Positions 51,861 through 63,022 of a DNA stretch of 64,000 bases are shown here, piece by piece. The first letter of the stretch is position 1, and the number at the start of each line of letters is the position of its first letter. Source of the DNA: Colius striatus (taxonomy: Eukaryota; Chordata; Aves; Coliiformes; Coliidae); contig NC_084790.1 of assembly GCF_028858725.1 (NCBI RefSeq), positions 6,994,669 to 7,058,668 of the forward strand. The letters run 5' to 3'. The notes under the pieces are model-generated. The model was not told the DNA's origin, did no database searches, and saw only the letters and a list, made by a program, of their open reading frames with translations. The position numbers and the translations under genes were made by a program.

Positions 51861-53949
51861 GTACCAAAATCAAAGTCACATCATCACAAAAACAGCAAAG
51901 GTGGACAATTTACACACACAATAAAACTCCACTGCTTGACCCCTCACAACATTCCAATGAAAAAACACATTCTCCACAATTATTCCACTCTCTGCCTATG
52001 TCCAGTCTTAGTTTTGTGTGCTGCGTCTCCCAGTTCCTCCGTTTGCCTCAAATTCCTGAACAGAGCCTTCCTTCTCCTAAGTAGGGGCAAAGGGAGACTC
52101 AGGTGCACTCAAGTATGATCGACTGTTTCTTCCAATTGACCAGGAGAAGACATGAGGAAAGGAGATAGTGAAGCTATCTCTAAGCTGGAAGACCAAACAC
52201 AAACTGAGAGGCGAGAGATGCTTAGAAGGTCTCAACTTCTCCTTACCTATCGATGGTATAGATCCATCCACTTCCATCGCCTCCATGCCCAGTGGTCCTT
52301 TGTGACTTCTGCAGTGATGACTGCAGCTGGGGATTGGGTCACTATCTCATGTCCCATGCTCCTCTGACGGTGCTGAGTGGAGGCATGATAGGCATGGGCC
52401 AAGCCCCAGCAGAGTGGCAGGAGGTTTGGGTCTCCCTGAGGTTTGCAGGGCCAGGGTAGCTTAGGTGGTATGGCACGGGATGCTTAATCACAGTATCATA
52501 GGCTTAAGCCCACATAGAGGGGAGGAGATATTTTACTTCCTACCTGTGTTTCTCATCATCCTACTCTAATCACTGTTGAATTAATGCAAGCTAAACTGAT
52601 TAAATTGCATTACTTTCCCTCAAGTCATACCCATTTTTATCCATGACAGTAACTGGCAAATGATCTCCCTGTCCTTACCTCAGCCTATGAGCTACTGCAG
52701 TTGATTTCTCCCTCCTAGCCTGTGAGGAGAGGGAGTAAAAGGTCGGTTCAGTGGGTGCTTGGCAGTCACACAAGGTCAATCCACCCTATTTATGAAGATA
52801 TTTAATAACTTTTTATTTAGAATGACATATTGGTTTTATTATTTCCTGAAGGGCAGAAGGTTTTTGAACACCCCACTAAAAGTTCTCTGGAGAAAGTATG
52901 CATCCATACAACAGATGCAGAGCACAGCAAAGCAGTACCTAGGTGTCTTTAGCAGGCTGAGTACGTATATAAGAGAAATGGTACTCGACATTCCCTTCTG
53001 GGACCTGGGAAATCCTCTAAGGAGCAGAATGTGTCAGCCTGTGCAGCACAGGGGTAGTCTGATGGACCTGTTTTTGGACAGTGTTGGATGAAAGGGTGAA
53101 GCCTCTGCAAATCTGCTATGGAAATCCTCTGTTTTCTCTACTGCATCTGGAAAATATTTTCTAAAATGCATACCCTAACCCTAAAAAACTCTATTTGCTT
53201 TGGCTACTGCACCAAAGCCTAGCAGTGGTAAAAATGCTTCCAGTAACACACGTCATACATGCACAGAAGGGCTATCTCTGTAATTGAACGGTAGCTTTGG
53301 TCAGGGGTGAGTGATTTCCTTTGGAAAGCCATTGCTTTATCACAGCTGAACCTCAGCTCAAAGAACGTTTAAAGACTCCTTTCGTACTGCCAGTCATGCT
53401 TAAACACTTGCACCTTTCAAGCTGTGTTTTAATCATTTGATATTAATCAGCACTTGAATTATTGGATGAAAGTACACAGGTAGCACTTGAAAGCCTCCCA
53501 AAGCACATCGTGACCTGCCTATCTGCAGCCTGATGCTGCTCTGCCCATATTGATCCAATCAACACGGGGCATTTTAACTTCAGTTTAAGAACATTTGAAC
53601 TTAATGCAAGCCAAAGTTAACTGTTTCAAGCTGAAATAAGGGTGAGGGGAATTTCCCTGTTTGAACAAATCAAATTTTGAGGCAAGTTTTAGGGAGAGTG
53701 AGTGCATCTCCTGGTGAGCTGACCTTGGATGCTGACATAAAGGGCAAGTTGGGTGCCATCCCACATAGTCAAGTGGAAGACAAAGAAATGCTCTAGAAGA
53801 TGGAGGCGAAAGCTACAAGCCTCCATGCATCCTGTGTTCACCTGCACATGGAGTAACCACCAACAGGAACTTTGTAGGTGACAGGCACTGCTCTCCTCTC
53901 TGCGAAAGCCTGACCATCTAAGGTCAGCCACTACTTACTACAGAAGGAG
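51861..53949. other. Intergenic, no gene recognised
   Basis: The left part may still be decayed LTR. The remainder is unique. A minimal CCCTAACCCTAA occurs at about 53170, too short to count as an interstitial telomere array. No open frame resembles a known protein. Confidence 0.45.
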
Positions 53950-54146
53950 CTTTCCAGCCCTGGCACAGGCTGCTGAAGGCTGTGGTGGAGTCCCCATCCC
54001 TGGAGGGATTCCAAACCCTTGTAGCTGTGGCTGAGGGACACTGCTTAGTGGTGGTCGTGGCAGTGTTGGGTTGATGGTTGGACTTGGTGGACCCAAAGGG
54101 CTTGTCCAATCTCAACAATTCTATAATTCTATTCTGTTCTATGATT
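53950..54146 (+). mobile_element. CR1 LINE 3' end fragment
   Basis: This is a plus-strand CR1 tail: CCTGGCACAGGCTGC, GTGGAGTCCCCATCCCTGGA, GGTTGGACTTGGTGG, CTTGTCCAATCTCAACAATTC, then decayed ATTCTATG 8-mers up to about 54146. Confidence 0.95.
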
Positions 54147-57100
54147 CTTTTCCCTTTCATGTGTACATTACGGGCGCAGCACTGACTTTGGTGAGAAGCA
54201 CTTGTCATTTCGTTTCTCACAGTTTTCCTCAGTAAGACTATCTTTTCCTCACACAAGAAAACTTTTGTGAAATTCTAACCTAAAACCATACTTTATTGTC
54301 ACTTTTTATTACTTTCTCGTAAGTTAAAAAAAAAAGAGAAGACTATATTTTTTTAACATAGTTTTATCTACAACTCTGAATGGCATTTAATCTGTTTACC
54401 CAGGTATTTTTACTCTCCTCTTCTTTCTGGTCTTTTTTCATCACACTTGAAATGGAATATGAAGAGGAAGAACATTGTACAAGAGCCATTTAAAAACAAT
54501 TAATCAATGTACTTAGTCTTCTAAAAGGTCTTATACAAAACCTCTCCCTCTAAATCAAACATGTAACGAAAAAAGCAATTTTGAATTCTGAGCAGTGTTT
54601 TCGGCAATGTTAAATATTATTTGTGCTGTCCTTAAAATACGTTAACAATTTATGAATTTATTGGTCCTTGCTTGGGGATCTATTGACGAGAGCTTGCAAA
54701 TGATGATAACAAAGTCCCTTATTGCAAGTAAAATATTATTAAAAGCATAACCCATAGATGCAGAATTTCAAAATGTTGGGTTTTATACCTATGTAGCTGA
54801 AGTTGTTACAACCTGTATGTTGTATCTTTTCTTTGACCAACCTTTGTAACCCAGATTATCAAGAACTAGAACATGAACTTACAACTTTACCTCCCTATAT
54901 CCTCAGTGGTAAAATACTATAGGGGCGCTTTGTCTCTTCCAAATGATGACTTTGCTGCTGTTTTTCTGGGGGTTTCCACCTCTCCTGCAGTCCTGCCCAT
55001 GCACTTTCCAGGCTTTTTTGCTTGGCTGACTTTGAGCTGCAAAGCAAATAGAATCAGTCAGACCGCTCCAAATGGACGGCTGCTCCCCAGCCGCTTCCTG
55101 CTCGCCTGGCAGCGTGCGGCAGGTAGCGCCTAGTGTGCCATTAGGCCCCAGCTGAACCACCTGCACAGCTGGCAGGGCACGTTTGTCTTGCCTTTATACA
55201 GACATGATTAGCTGTTCTCGGTGTTTGCCTGCTGTAAAACTGAAAATGTGCCACGCGCTATTACCCAAGCAAATGTAATGCCCCCAAAATAAACATGCCC
55301 CACAAGTTCACAGGTGGTAATTGATGGAAAAACAGGTGTTTCTCATATTTTGTGTGATTGCAAATGCACACAGCTCCTTCTATCCTGTCCTTCAACTGCT
55401 TTGCAGCATTTACTCCTGCAGAAAAAGAAATGGTGTTGCTGAAAAAGAGTGGGTTTCAAGAGGGTCCTTTGGTCCACGGCCATATTAAATATAAGCAGCG
55501 CAGCCCGTTTTAGTATTTAAATAATGAAACTACAGCAGCTACCACATCCACTTTCACCATTAAGCTGTATTTCCAACTACTCTCATTTTAAAACGTGGTG
55601 CTCCAACTTAGCAAATTAAAACCACACGTAACAGAAATTCCCATCTGAATGGCGTTTGCATTCTCAAATTGGACCTTTCAAATAGAAACAGTAAAATAAT
55701 ATTGACACCTGCATAACCAGTTGGGTTTATGCTTCACAACCTGAAGCTCTTACAAAAGCATTTAGCTCCCAGCAGCTGTGTGAGATCTACTGATCTTGCA
55801 GTGTTAGTAATGATCAGGTTTTATAATGAGATGCAGGGAGAAATATCAGTGGTCAGTTTATATAAGGTTTTCCACAACACACTGTTCTTCTGGGTGAAGG
55901 CACCTGAAGAAGAAATAAAAGAAGGGAAAAAAGCATTGCTCCTCATAGATGACAACACAGAAAAATCCTCAGTGGTGAGGGTGAAAGTCAGAGGTATTCT
56001 GCAAACCTGGGAGTGAGCCTGGCCCAGGAGCTGCTCTGTGCACAGGGAGCCAGCAGAGGAGCTTGAGAGCCGCCCTTAAATTGCAAACATTAGTGACCTG
56101 CAGCAGCCAAAACACTTCCTTTAGGATTGAGTTGATCTTTGATCCCTGTGCATTGATCTCTTTCCCCAGACAAACATCTCCATCTGTTTTTTTCAGAGCA
56201 GGGCCTGTAGCAGACATGTCTCTGCTTCTTCCATCTCTGCAGGTCACTGGCACCCGTACACAGGGACTTATCTCTCCCTGCCAATTCAGCAGCAGAGTGC
56301 GGGGACAAAGTAACACATCCAGGATGCTCCCCCTGTTTCATAAACAGCCTCTTCTAGCTTCCCACATTGAGGGCTTATCATTTGCCCATCAAGAATTAGC
56401 AATATTTTAACCTAATGCAGTCTGCATAGTGAAAGAAAGTTCTGTGGGTAGAGACAAAACACTTAGTTTTGTTTTGCAAAATCAGATGGGCTGACCTCAT
56501 GAAGTGACATCAGAGATTAATTTACTGAATTGTGACTGAACTAAAATGAAATGTCATTACATAATACCTTTCTTTATCAATAATATTCTTCCCAACTAAT
56601 AAAATGATAAAATGATGGCATTCCCCCAAAACATTCTGATTTTTTTTCTGCAGATAGACTTAATTCTTTTACTTGCCTTTGTTTTTTCTTACGCTCCATT
56701 CTTTTTATTTGCTCTTCCATTATCTGCCTCAGCAAGAAACACAATTGCACATCTTCTAAAAGGTGCACAAAGACAAAGTGACTTTATCTCTTCATAACTT
56801 CATTTCAGACACAGCTTTCTTTCTTCATGAGTCACGGGGTTTCATGCCTGTGCTTCCCACCTTGTAATGAATATATTTGTTAGGATGTCAGCTGCTGTTC
56901 AGCTTTTGAACTCCCCAGCTTTCCCCTGCATGGAGACTTTGCCTGACTGAAGGGACAGATTTGTGGCCAGGGTGGATGTGGTGAAGCACATGAGACCAGC
57001 CGGAAGGAACAATTCCCACACCAGCCTCAGCCCCTGATTCTCCTTCCGGTCCTGTTTCCAGTGCAGCCCTGTCTCACAGCAGCCAGGAGTGGATGTCCAG

Positions 57101-57496
57101 AGCAATGCCACAGCAGTCAAGCAGAGCTGGACTCAAAAAACATGGACTTGAGCCTTGAAAAACAATTGATGGGTTTAGCTCTGTTTGCCTAATCAATGAG
57201 CAAGGAAATAGGGTGCTGTGTGTAAGTGCTTGGCTTTCCAAAACTGGTCCAACTCTCTTTTTCATGGACATCTCTTTGAAGAATCAGAAATGTAGGTACA
57301 AAAACACAGCTATGGCCCTAGACCTTTATTTCAAGGAAGAAAACACCCAATCGGTTAACTCATAGACATACAAAAGCTAGAACATGGCTTTTGGCTGTAA
57401 TGAGGGCGAGTTTTCCTGTGAGATGTGTGAGGAAATTTCCAATATCATTTCCATCCAGATGTCCAGTTACTGAACAATAACACAAAATTCTTCAGT
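54147..57496. other. Intergenic, candidate conserved noncoding DNA
   Basis: There is no gene and no repeat that I recognise. The segment at about 55190-55720 stands out by lacking simple repeats and carrying many developmental-factor-like cores (CCATATTAAA, TTTAAATAAT, CAAGCAAATGTAAT). It lies about 5 kb upstream of the PCSK1 start codon. It could be a PCSK1 enhancer, but only alignment to other amniotes would tell. Confidence 0.45.
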
Positions 57497-57501
57497 GTAC
57501 C

Positions 57502-58067
57502 TGTCAGGGTTTAACTCCAGTCAGCAACTAAGCCTCTGTCAGTTGCTCATTTACTCCTCCCATCCCCTCCCATAGGGTGGGGAGGAGAAGTGGAAAAGAA
57601 ACCACAACTGCTAGGTTGAGATAAAAACAATGTCATAGCTAAAATAATATATAATAAGAATAAAATATGACAGTCATAACTGAGAGGAACGAAACTCAAG
57701 AAAAGACAAGTGACACCAAGTGCAGTTGCTCACCACCTGCTGACTGATGCTCAAGCAGTGATCCTCCCCTCCCTGCCAACTCCCCCCCAGTTTCTATACC
57801 GGGCATTACGTCCCATAGTACAGAATAGCTCTGTGGCTAGTTGGGGTCAGCTCTCCTGGCTATGCTTCCTCCCAGCTCCTCATGACCCTCAACTAGTTGC
57901 TTTCCGGGCAGAGTGACAAGCAGAAAAAGCCTTGATGCTGTGCAAGACTGCTCAGCAATAACCAAAACATTCCTGGGTTATCAACATTATTTTCAACACA
58001 AACCCAAAACAGCCTTGTAGCAGCTACCAGGAAGAAAATGAACCCTGTCCCAGCAGAAACCAGAACA
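57502..58067 (-). mobile_element. Solo ERVL-type LTR with perfect 5-bp target duplication
   Basis: The element starts TGTCAGGGTTTAACTCCAG and ends CCAGAACA, so it has TG...CA ends. It is flanked on both sides by GTACC (57497-57501 and 58068-58072), a 5-bp duplication as ERVL elements make. Internal blocks (GGTTGAGATAAAAACAATG, AGTTGGGGTCAGCTC, TGCTCAGCAATAACC, CAAACCCAAAACAGC) match a common bird LTR family in reverse. Transcription was therefore on the minus strand, with a decayed TATA box near 57800. No internal viral sequence remains, as expected after LTR-LTR recombination. Confidence 0.93.
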
Positions 58068-60330
58068 GTACCTCTGAGCAAAGTGCTAGAAGTGAGGCAC
58101 GTAGGACACAAGCAGGTGAGCATACGCATTTATACTTGCTGAAGCAATACCACACTTGAGAAAAGACTCCTGCCCCACAGATTCTGAGTTTGAGTTCACT
58201 GAATCTTTTTTTTTTCTTTTCTTAATAAAAGCTACTTTAGTGGAATTACTGCTGATGTACACCCTTGCTAGCTCAAAATCAGGAGCTCATTATTTCAACA
58301 CCTTTTGAGTGAGGGGTTCATTCACAGCTCTCCTACAATCAGGGGCTGCAGCCCTTGGTGGGTCAGGATTTTATATGCAGGGTTACATGCTGTGTTGATG
58401 AACTTCTTACCTATGTTCAAGGAAACATTTTGCACTTAGTCTACAAGAAGAGATTTCAGCTTGGAAAATGTAATAATTCCCACTCAGCCACCGCACACTG
58501 AAAAACCCTCAAGAGCTTCTTCACCAACAATTCTCAATCAGATGCAAAGAGGTCCTTACCAGAATGCAGATCCCCTAGAAGCAGGTCTGTCTTGAACAGC
58601 ACGTTAAACTGAAGTTATAAACTAGAAGTAATATTTTTTTAATTGTTCATGTTTCTGATTTAACACAGAATACCACTGGGCACACTAGGAGCTAAATAAA
58701 TCTTTTGCTGATAAACAACAAACCTTAATTGTTTATGGAGCATGAAACAATTAGCTTTGACTCCACCTGATGCTGCTGAGCAAGCTGTTTCTTTTTGTTA
58801 TGCCATTATTAGACGGGAATGTAGTCGTTGGATGGTATCCTTCATTAGTGGAGAGGATAACCACTTTTGTGTGGCTTGTTCTCTAGCACTGCTCAGGACT
58901 CTATACACAACCCATCTAAGTCCTCCACAGAAGTGCATCAAATAAATAAACACATGTGAAGTAATAAATCATCTAGAAAAGAGTACTGAGATGTATTCCA
59001 TCTTACAGACATAGATATTCTAATCACTACTTAGAATTGACAATTGCCATTGTCACTATGTGTACACATGGGTCTCATTTAATTTCTGTTTGCAGATAAT
59101 GTTTCTGCACCATTGCTTAAAGCAAAATGCAATATTCAGACCAAGTAGCAGTCCCATTGATGAGAAATGAGAGGCAAAGAGCATGTTGTTTTCGGAGTAG
59201 AACAGTAGTGGTAAAACTGATGCAGGAAAGAGCTGTGCGAACCCAGCAATTGCTTGGCGAGACAATCGCATTTTAAAAAAGCCTCAGAAACACGTTGCTA
59301 AAAATGGAACAGAGGGATCTTTAAGGCATCTGTCCAGGAAAGTGAAGAAAATAACGTTTTTGGCAGTGAACACTGAGAAAATCGTGCAGTGAACACAGTA
59401 AGTTAAAACAATTAGAAAACATGTCCTAGCCACTGTCTTGACTCGGACAAACTCTGTCCTGTTGTCACACCGTACTGCAGAAAGCGAGTATGGATGAATG
59501 CCAGGATGGCACTAGGGTGTCATTTTATTGACATTCTACTCTAATATACTCTTATTTATTCATATTCCATTGAGGCTTTTGGTATCGTTTTATATTCTCA
59601 TGCTTTTCCTCCCTGCCTTGACCCATGTAGATTCCTATCATTTTGGCCTCCTATACCCATGGTGGCTGGTCCTCCAGCTGCAATGGTGACAATACAAGGG
59701 TTCTCATGGGAGCAAGAGGCTCCCAGAGCTGTACCCAACACACAGCCATGTTTGAGGCTGAGACTTCAGACACTGAAATGCTGGCTGCTTAGAACATACT
59801 TCCACTCCTCACTTGTTTGTATTTTTCTTTTCCTTCCTATTTTAGAAGCCCGTGAAGAGCAGGGCAGGCATGTCTGTCACCCTATAACAAACAGAAGAAT
59901 GAAACCAGTATGAATGAAGCACAGCTCTGATACCTAAAAGCAACTTATTTCAATTTTCAGCACAAAAGTCAGAAGAATCAAGCAGTGAAATACAGTTAAG
60001 AATAAAAGGAAGGTGCTAAAAGGTTCCATTTCAAATGCTGAGGCAAGAGAATTTAGGGAATATTTTGAAATTTTTAGAGGCTTTTTTTCTGACGTGAGGA
60101 GAGACAATAAAATGGTCGTAGGAAAGCTAGATCAAATGGAAGGGGCTGGGGAAATACAGATGCAAAATGAAACTAAGGGGAGAAAAAAGTGAATAACAAA
60201 TCGCAGAATTTGCTGAGGAAGTGCAACATGCAGATAACTGGGAAAAAAATAAGGAAATTAACTATAAAAGAGTAACTGTGTAACTGTGCTGCAGAGAGAA
60301 ATGGGTTGTTGTGTAACCGGGGCGGGCAGC
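58068..60330. other. PCSK1 distal upstream region, no gene recognised
   Basis: This is AT-rich unique sequence between the solo LTR and the PCSK1 CpG island. No repeat family or coding exon is recognised. Short adjacent copies of GTAACTGTG lie at 60275-60290. Any distal control of PCSK1 would plausibly lie here, but nothing specific can be shown. Confidence 0.5.
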
Positions 60331-60883
60331 GGTGCCGGTCAGTGCCGCATGCCTATGGTCTGGCGGAGTGTCAGGGGTGATGTGCATTCATCCACCACCG
60401 CCGCGCGGGAGGTCCCGGCCTCTTACCGTAATTGAAAAACAATCAGCGTTTTACTCGGCCCCCCCTCCCCTCGCACGGCTGCGGGAGGAGAGCGCGGCTC
60501 GCCCCCCACCCCGCGCTGGGGCTGAGGGGAGCACCCAGGGGCCAGCTGCCCGCGGCGGGGGGCGAATCTCAACAATCGTCTCCCGTAACGGTAACGAGAA
60601 AACAAAAACCAGCACAAAGCCAAAGCGCGGCTCAGCCCCGCGCTCCCCGACCCGGTCCCCGCGCCCCCTCCGCCGCGCCCCAGGTCCCGGGGAAGGGCCG
60701 GGGGCCAGAACTCCGGCAAGTTGCCGCGGCGAGGAACGGCCACCTCCGCCCCTCGGGACCCGCCCGGAGCGGGCGCGCTTCGCCCCCGCAGCCCGCCTCC
60801 CTCCCGCTCGCTTCCGCGCACGCCGCCCCCCCCCCGGGGAATTACCCCCACCCCCTCCGCCCGGCTCGGGGGCCAGGTATACT

Positions 60884-60891
60884 TGACGTCA
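60884..60891 (+). promoter_or_regulatory. Consensus cAMP response element
   Basis: TGACGTCA is an exact CREB/ATF palindrome. A second CRE-like half-site, TTGACGTGTAA, follows at 60910-60919. A pair of CRE-type sites is a known feature of the mammalian PCSK1 promoter. Confidence 0.85.
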
Positions 60892-61079
60892 GGATGGCTG
60901 TCGTCGTTTTGACGTGTAAACACTCATTTCTATTCCGGCTCCGGAGGGTCTGGTCGCCGTGCAGCCCCGGGCACCCGCGCCGGCAGGCAGGGAGGCACGC
61001 AGGGACCCGCTCCCCGCGCTCGCCTAGCAACGCGGCAGCCCGCCGCAGCCCGCCCGCCTCGCCGCCGCTCCCCGCGGCC

Positions 61080-61259
61080 ATGGACGGGCGCCGCTCCGCC
61101 GGCCGGTGCGTGGCCCTGGCACTGCTGGCCGCTTGCTGCCTAGCCCGCGGCGCCGGCGCCGAGCGGCAGTTCCTCAACGAGTGGGCGGCGGAGATCCCGG
61201 CGGGCCCCGACGCCGCCAGAGCCATCGCGGAGGAGCTGGGCTACGACCTCGTGGGGCAG
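61080..61259 (+). CDS. PCSK1: Prohormone convertase 1/3, exon 1 (signal peptide and start of propeptide)
   Basis: PCSK1 is a calcium-dependent subtilisin-like protease of secretory granules in neuroendocrine cells. It cuts prohormones such as POMC and proinsulin at paired basic residues. This exon encodes residues 1-60. Residues 1-27 form a signal peptide (hydrophobic VALALLAACCLA, predicted cut after GAGA). Residues 28-60 start the inhibitory propeptide and carry the family-diagnostic NEWAAEIP (33-40) and IAEELGYDL (49-57). The ATG has context GCGGCCATGG. The frame is open upstream to 60432, but upstream translation is proline/arginine-rich and non-homologous, so 61080 is the start. The exon ends in phase 0 at CAG|GTAGGG. 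Length and splice position equal those of human exon 1. The signal peptide is diverged and very GC-rich. Confidence 0.97.
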
Positions 61260-61479
61260 GTAGGGACGGGCTGGGGAGCGGACGCGCCGCGCAGCCGGGG
61301 GAGCTGCCCCGCGCAGGGGCTCCTTCCCCTCTCTCCCTCCTGCGGGCTGCGCCGAAACTTAACGCCCGGCTGCCGCTCCGGGGAGTCTGAAGCTTCTTTT
61401 CCCCCCGCTGCCTCTCCGGACCCGGCTCCGCTTCTGTCGGGGAGACACGCGACCGCGGCGCTTGGCCGGAGACGGCTCC

Positions 61480-61860
61480 TCCCGAGGGGACCGGGCAGGG
61501 AGCAGGCAGGGAGCACCTTGACGGGAGCGGGCAGGGCGCACCAGCGGTGTCTGAAGGACTTAGGCAGGATCGGGCAGGGAGCCTGGCTCTTCCCAAAGAG
61601 GGTCCAGGCAGAGCACATGGCTTTCCTGGAGGGTTCCGGGCAGGGAGCAGGCAGAGTGGCTCTGCTCTCCGTGAGGGTTCCGGGAAAGCAGCAGGCAGGG
61701 CGCTCCCGCTCTGCCTTGAGGGAACCGAGCAGGATCGGGTAGCACATCCCTGCTCTCTCTGAGGGTACCGGCCAGGCAACTTGCTCTCTCTGAGGGGACC
61801 AGGCAGAGTGCCTCAGCTCTCCCCACCATCAGACAGGGCACCGCGCTGTCCCTGAGAGCA
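61480..61860. repeat. Degenerate GC-rich minisatellite in PCSK1 intron 1
   Basis: Imperfect units of roughly 40-50 bp recur, each with a GAGGG[T/A]-type start, a CCGGGCAGG[G/A] core, a GAGCAGGCAG-like middle and a CTCTCCCT-like pyrimidine end. I count about eight units by eye, with ragged lengths. The repeat lies only 220-600 bp downstream of the first exon. Confidence 0.75.
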
Positions 61861-62031
61861 GCAGGCAGGACACGCAGGTCGCATCCCCGAGGCGACCGGG
61901 CAGGAGCAGTGCGCAGGCAGCCCTGGCTCCCCGCACCTCCTCCTGCTCTGCTACCATCCCACCTCGTCGGCTCCTAGCCATGGCGGGACTTCTCTCCAGC
62001 AGGCCCCCCTGGTGGTTTTTTTGGGATGCCA

Positions 62032-62039
62032 TGACGTCA
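62032..62039 (+). promoter_or_regulatory. Intronic consensus cAMP response element
   Basis: This is a second exact TGACGTCA, in intron 1 about 770 bp after exon 1, within the sequence CCATGACGTCAGCG. An exact 8-bp site can occur by chance, but CpG-containing CREs are rare in vertebrate DNA and this one shares the gene with a promoter CRE. Function is inferred. Confidence 0.5.
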
Positions 62040-62917
62040 GCGTTGTCAGGGATGAGTAACCACCTTTAGGTAACAGCCTCATCCCACCTCCAGATGGGGG
62101 TCCTGCGCCAGGCAGCGCCTCCGGCAGGGCTGGGTACCCCTCTCTGTCGAGCCGCTTCTCTTTCTCCCCTCCTTCCCCTCCTGTGCCGGGAGCAGGCTGA
62201 GGGTGGGGGAGAAGTTGCCTGTTCTCAAGTGGGCCCTGTGCTGCTGTGGTCAGCACGACCTCCTTCCCAGGTGGACTCATGGCTGCATTCTTTTGTACTA
62301 AGTGAGGTGGGATCCCTCCTCGGAAGGATTGGTCTTTCTGCTTTTGAGTCAGTGGATTTGCCCACAGAGATTTCAAACAGCCCCTCTGTAGGGAAGGGAG
62401 ATGTTTAAATTAAGTGAGTTGCACCTGGATCTTTGAGTAACCAGCTACTGTGCAGCTGAAAATGCAGGTTCAGTAGGTGCCTGTGCAAACATACCCCACA
62501 GTGAGGCTTCTGAAGGTGCACAAAGCTTTTTACACCTGTTCAACTGATCTCCAGGAGCAGCAGGTAAAACTGGCGTATGACTTCATGTAAAACCTGTCCT
62601 TAGAAATGTGTCCGTGTCCAGGTATATCCATGAGTATACTGGTCACCACTGCCAGTGCTGCCTTACTGAGTACTGTAGTAGAAACGAATGCCCCTTTACT
62701 ATCTGAAATGAAATTATCTCCCAAAGTTCTTCTAGCAGGACAGTGTTTCTGATAAGCACTCAAAGACTGTTTTTTAGTTTAAATTAACATATCTCAGGGC
62801 TCCTTTCTTGCTCTTTTGTCTTTCAAGCAGAATGAATTCGGTCAGGTTGTGACTGTTGATATTTGTTTGCAGTGGGGAAATATCTCTTGATAGCTAAAAT
62901 ACGCCTCTGTCTTACAG

Positions 62918-63022
62918 ATTGGATCACTCAAAAATCACTACCTATTCAAACATAAAAGCCATCCAAGACGGTCTCGAAGAAGTGCCATTCATATCACCAA
63001 AAGACTTTCTGATGATGAGCGG
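62918..63022 (+). CDS. PCSK1: Prohormone convertase 1/3, exon 2 (propeptide)
   Basis: This exon encodes residues 61-95 of the propeptide, which folds the catalytic domain and inhibits it until cleaved. Visible are [16 protein letters not shown] (61-76), then PRRSRRS (76-82), the internal basic cleavage site of the proregion, then [11 protein letters not shown] (85-95). It is nearly identical to the mammalian protein in this part. The acceptor is TTACAG|ATT and the donor CGG|GTGAGT, both phase 0, so it joins exon 1 in frame. The primary autocatalytic site and the catalytic domain lie in later exons, and I find no third exon before the right edge. Confidence 0.97.

Larger units (their letters stand above)
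60310..61480 (+). promoter_or_regulatory. PCSK1: CpG island and promoter of PCSK1
   Basis: GC and CpG content rise abruptly at about 60310 and stay high past the first exon. A perfect cAMP response element lies 196 bp before the start codon, with a half-site 26 bp later; together they probably mark the core promoter. I see no convincing TATA box at a usual distance. Cyclic-AMP elements in the proximal promoter are established for mammalian PCSK1, so cAMP control is likely to be shared. Confidence 0.85.
61260..62917 (+). other. PCSK1: PCSK1 intron 1 (1658 bp)
   Basis: The intron begins GTAGGG and ends CTGTCTTACAG. Its first part continues the CpG island and carries a degenerate minisatellite (61480-61860). 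A perfect CRE lies at 62032-62039. From about 62400 it is ordinary AT-richer sequence. The long open frames on both strands in the first 600 bp come from the GC-rich repeat and are not genes. Confidence 0.93.

Noticed and set aside
53168..53180. CCCTAACCCTAA resembling telomere repeat
   Set aside because: Only two units, which is expected by chance.
60432..61742. A 436-codon plus-strand open frame through PCSK1 exon 1
   Set aside because: Only residues encoded by 61080-61259 are homologous. The upstream part is promoter/5' UTR and the downstream part is intron 1, beginning at a clear donor.
61174..61841. Minus-strand open frames of 93-201 codons in PCSK1 intron 1
   Set aside because: They read through the minisatellite and are periodic, Pro/Ser-rich and antisense to a confirmed exon and intron.
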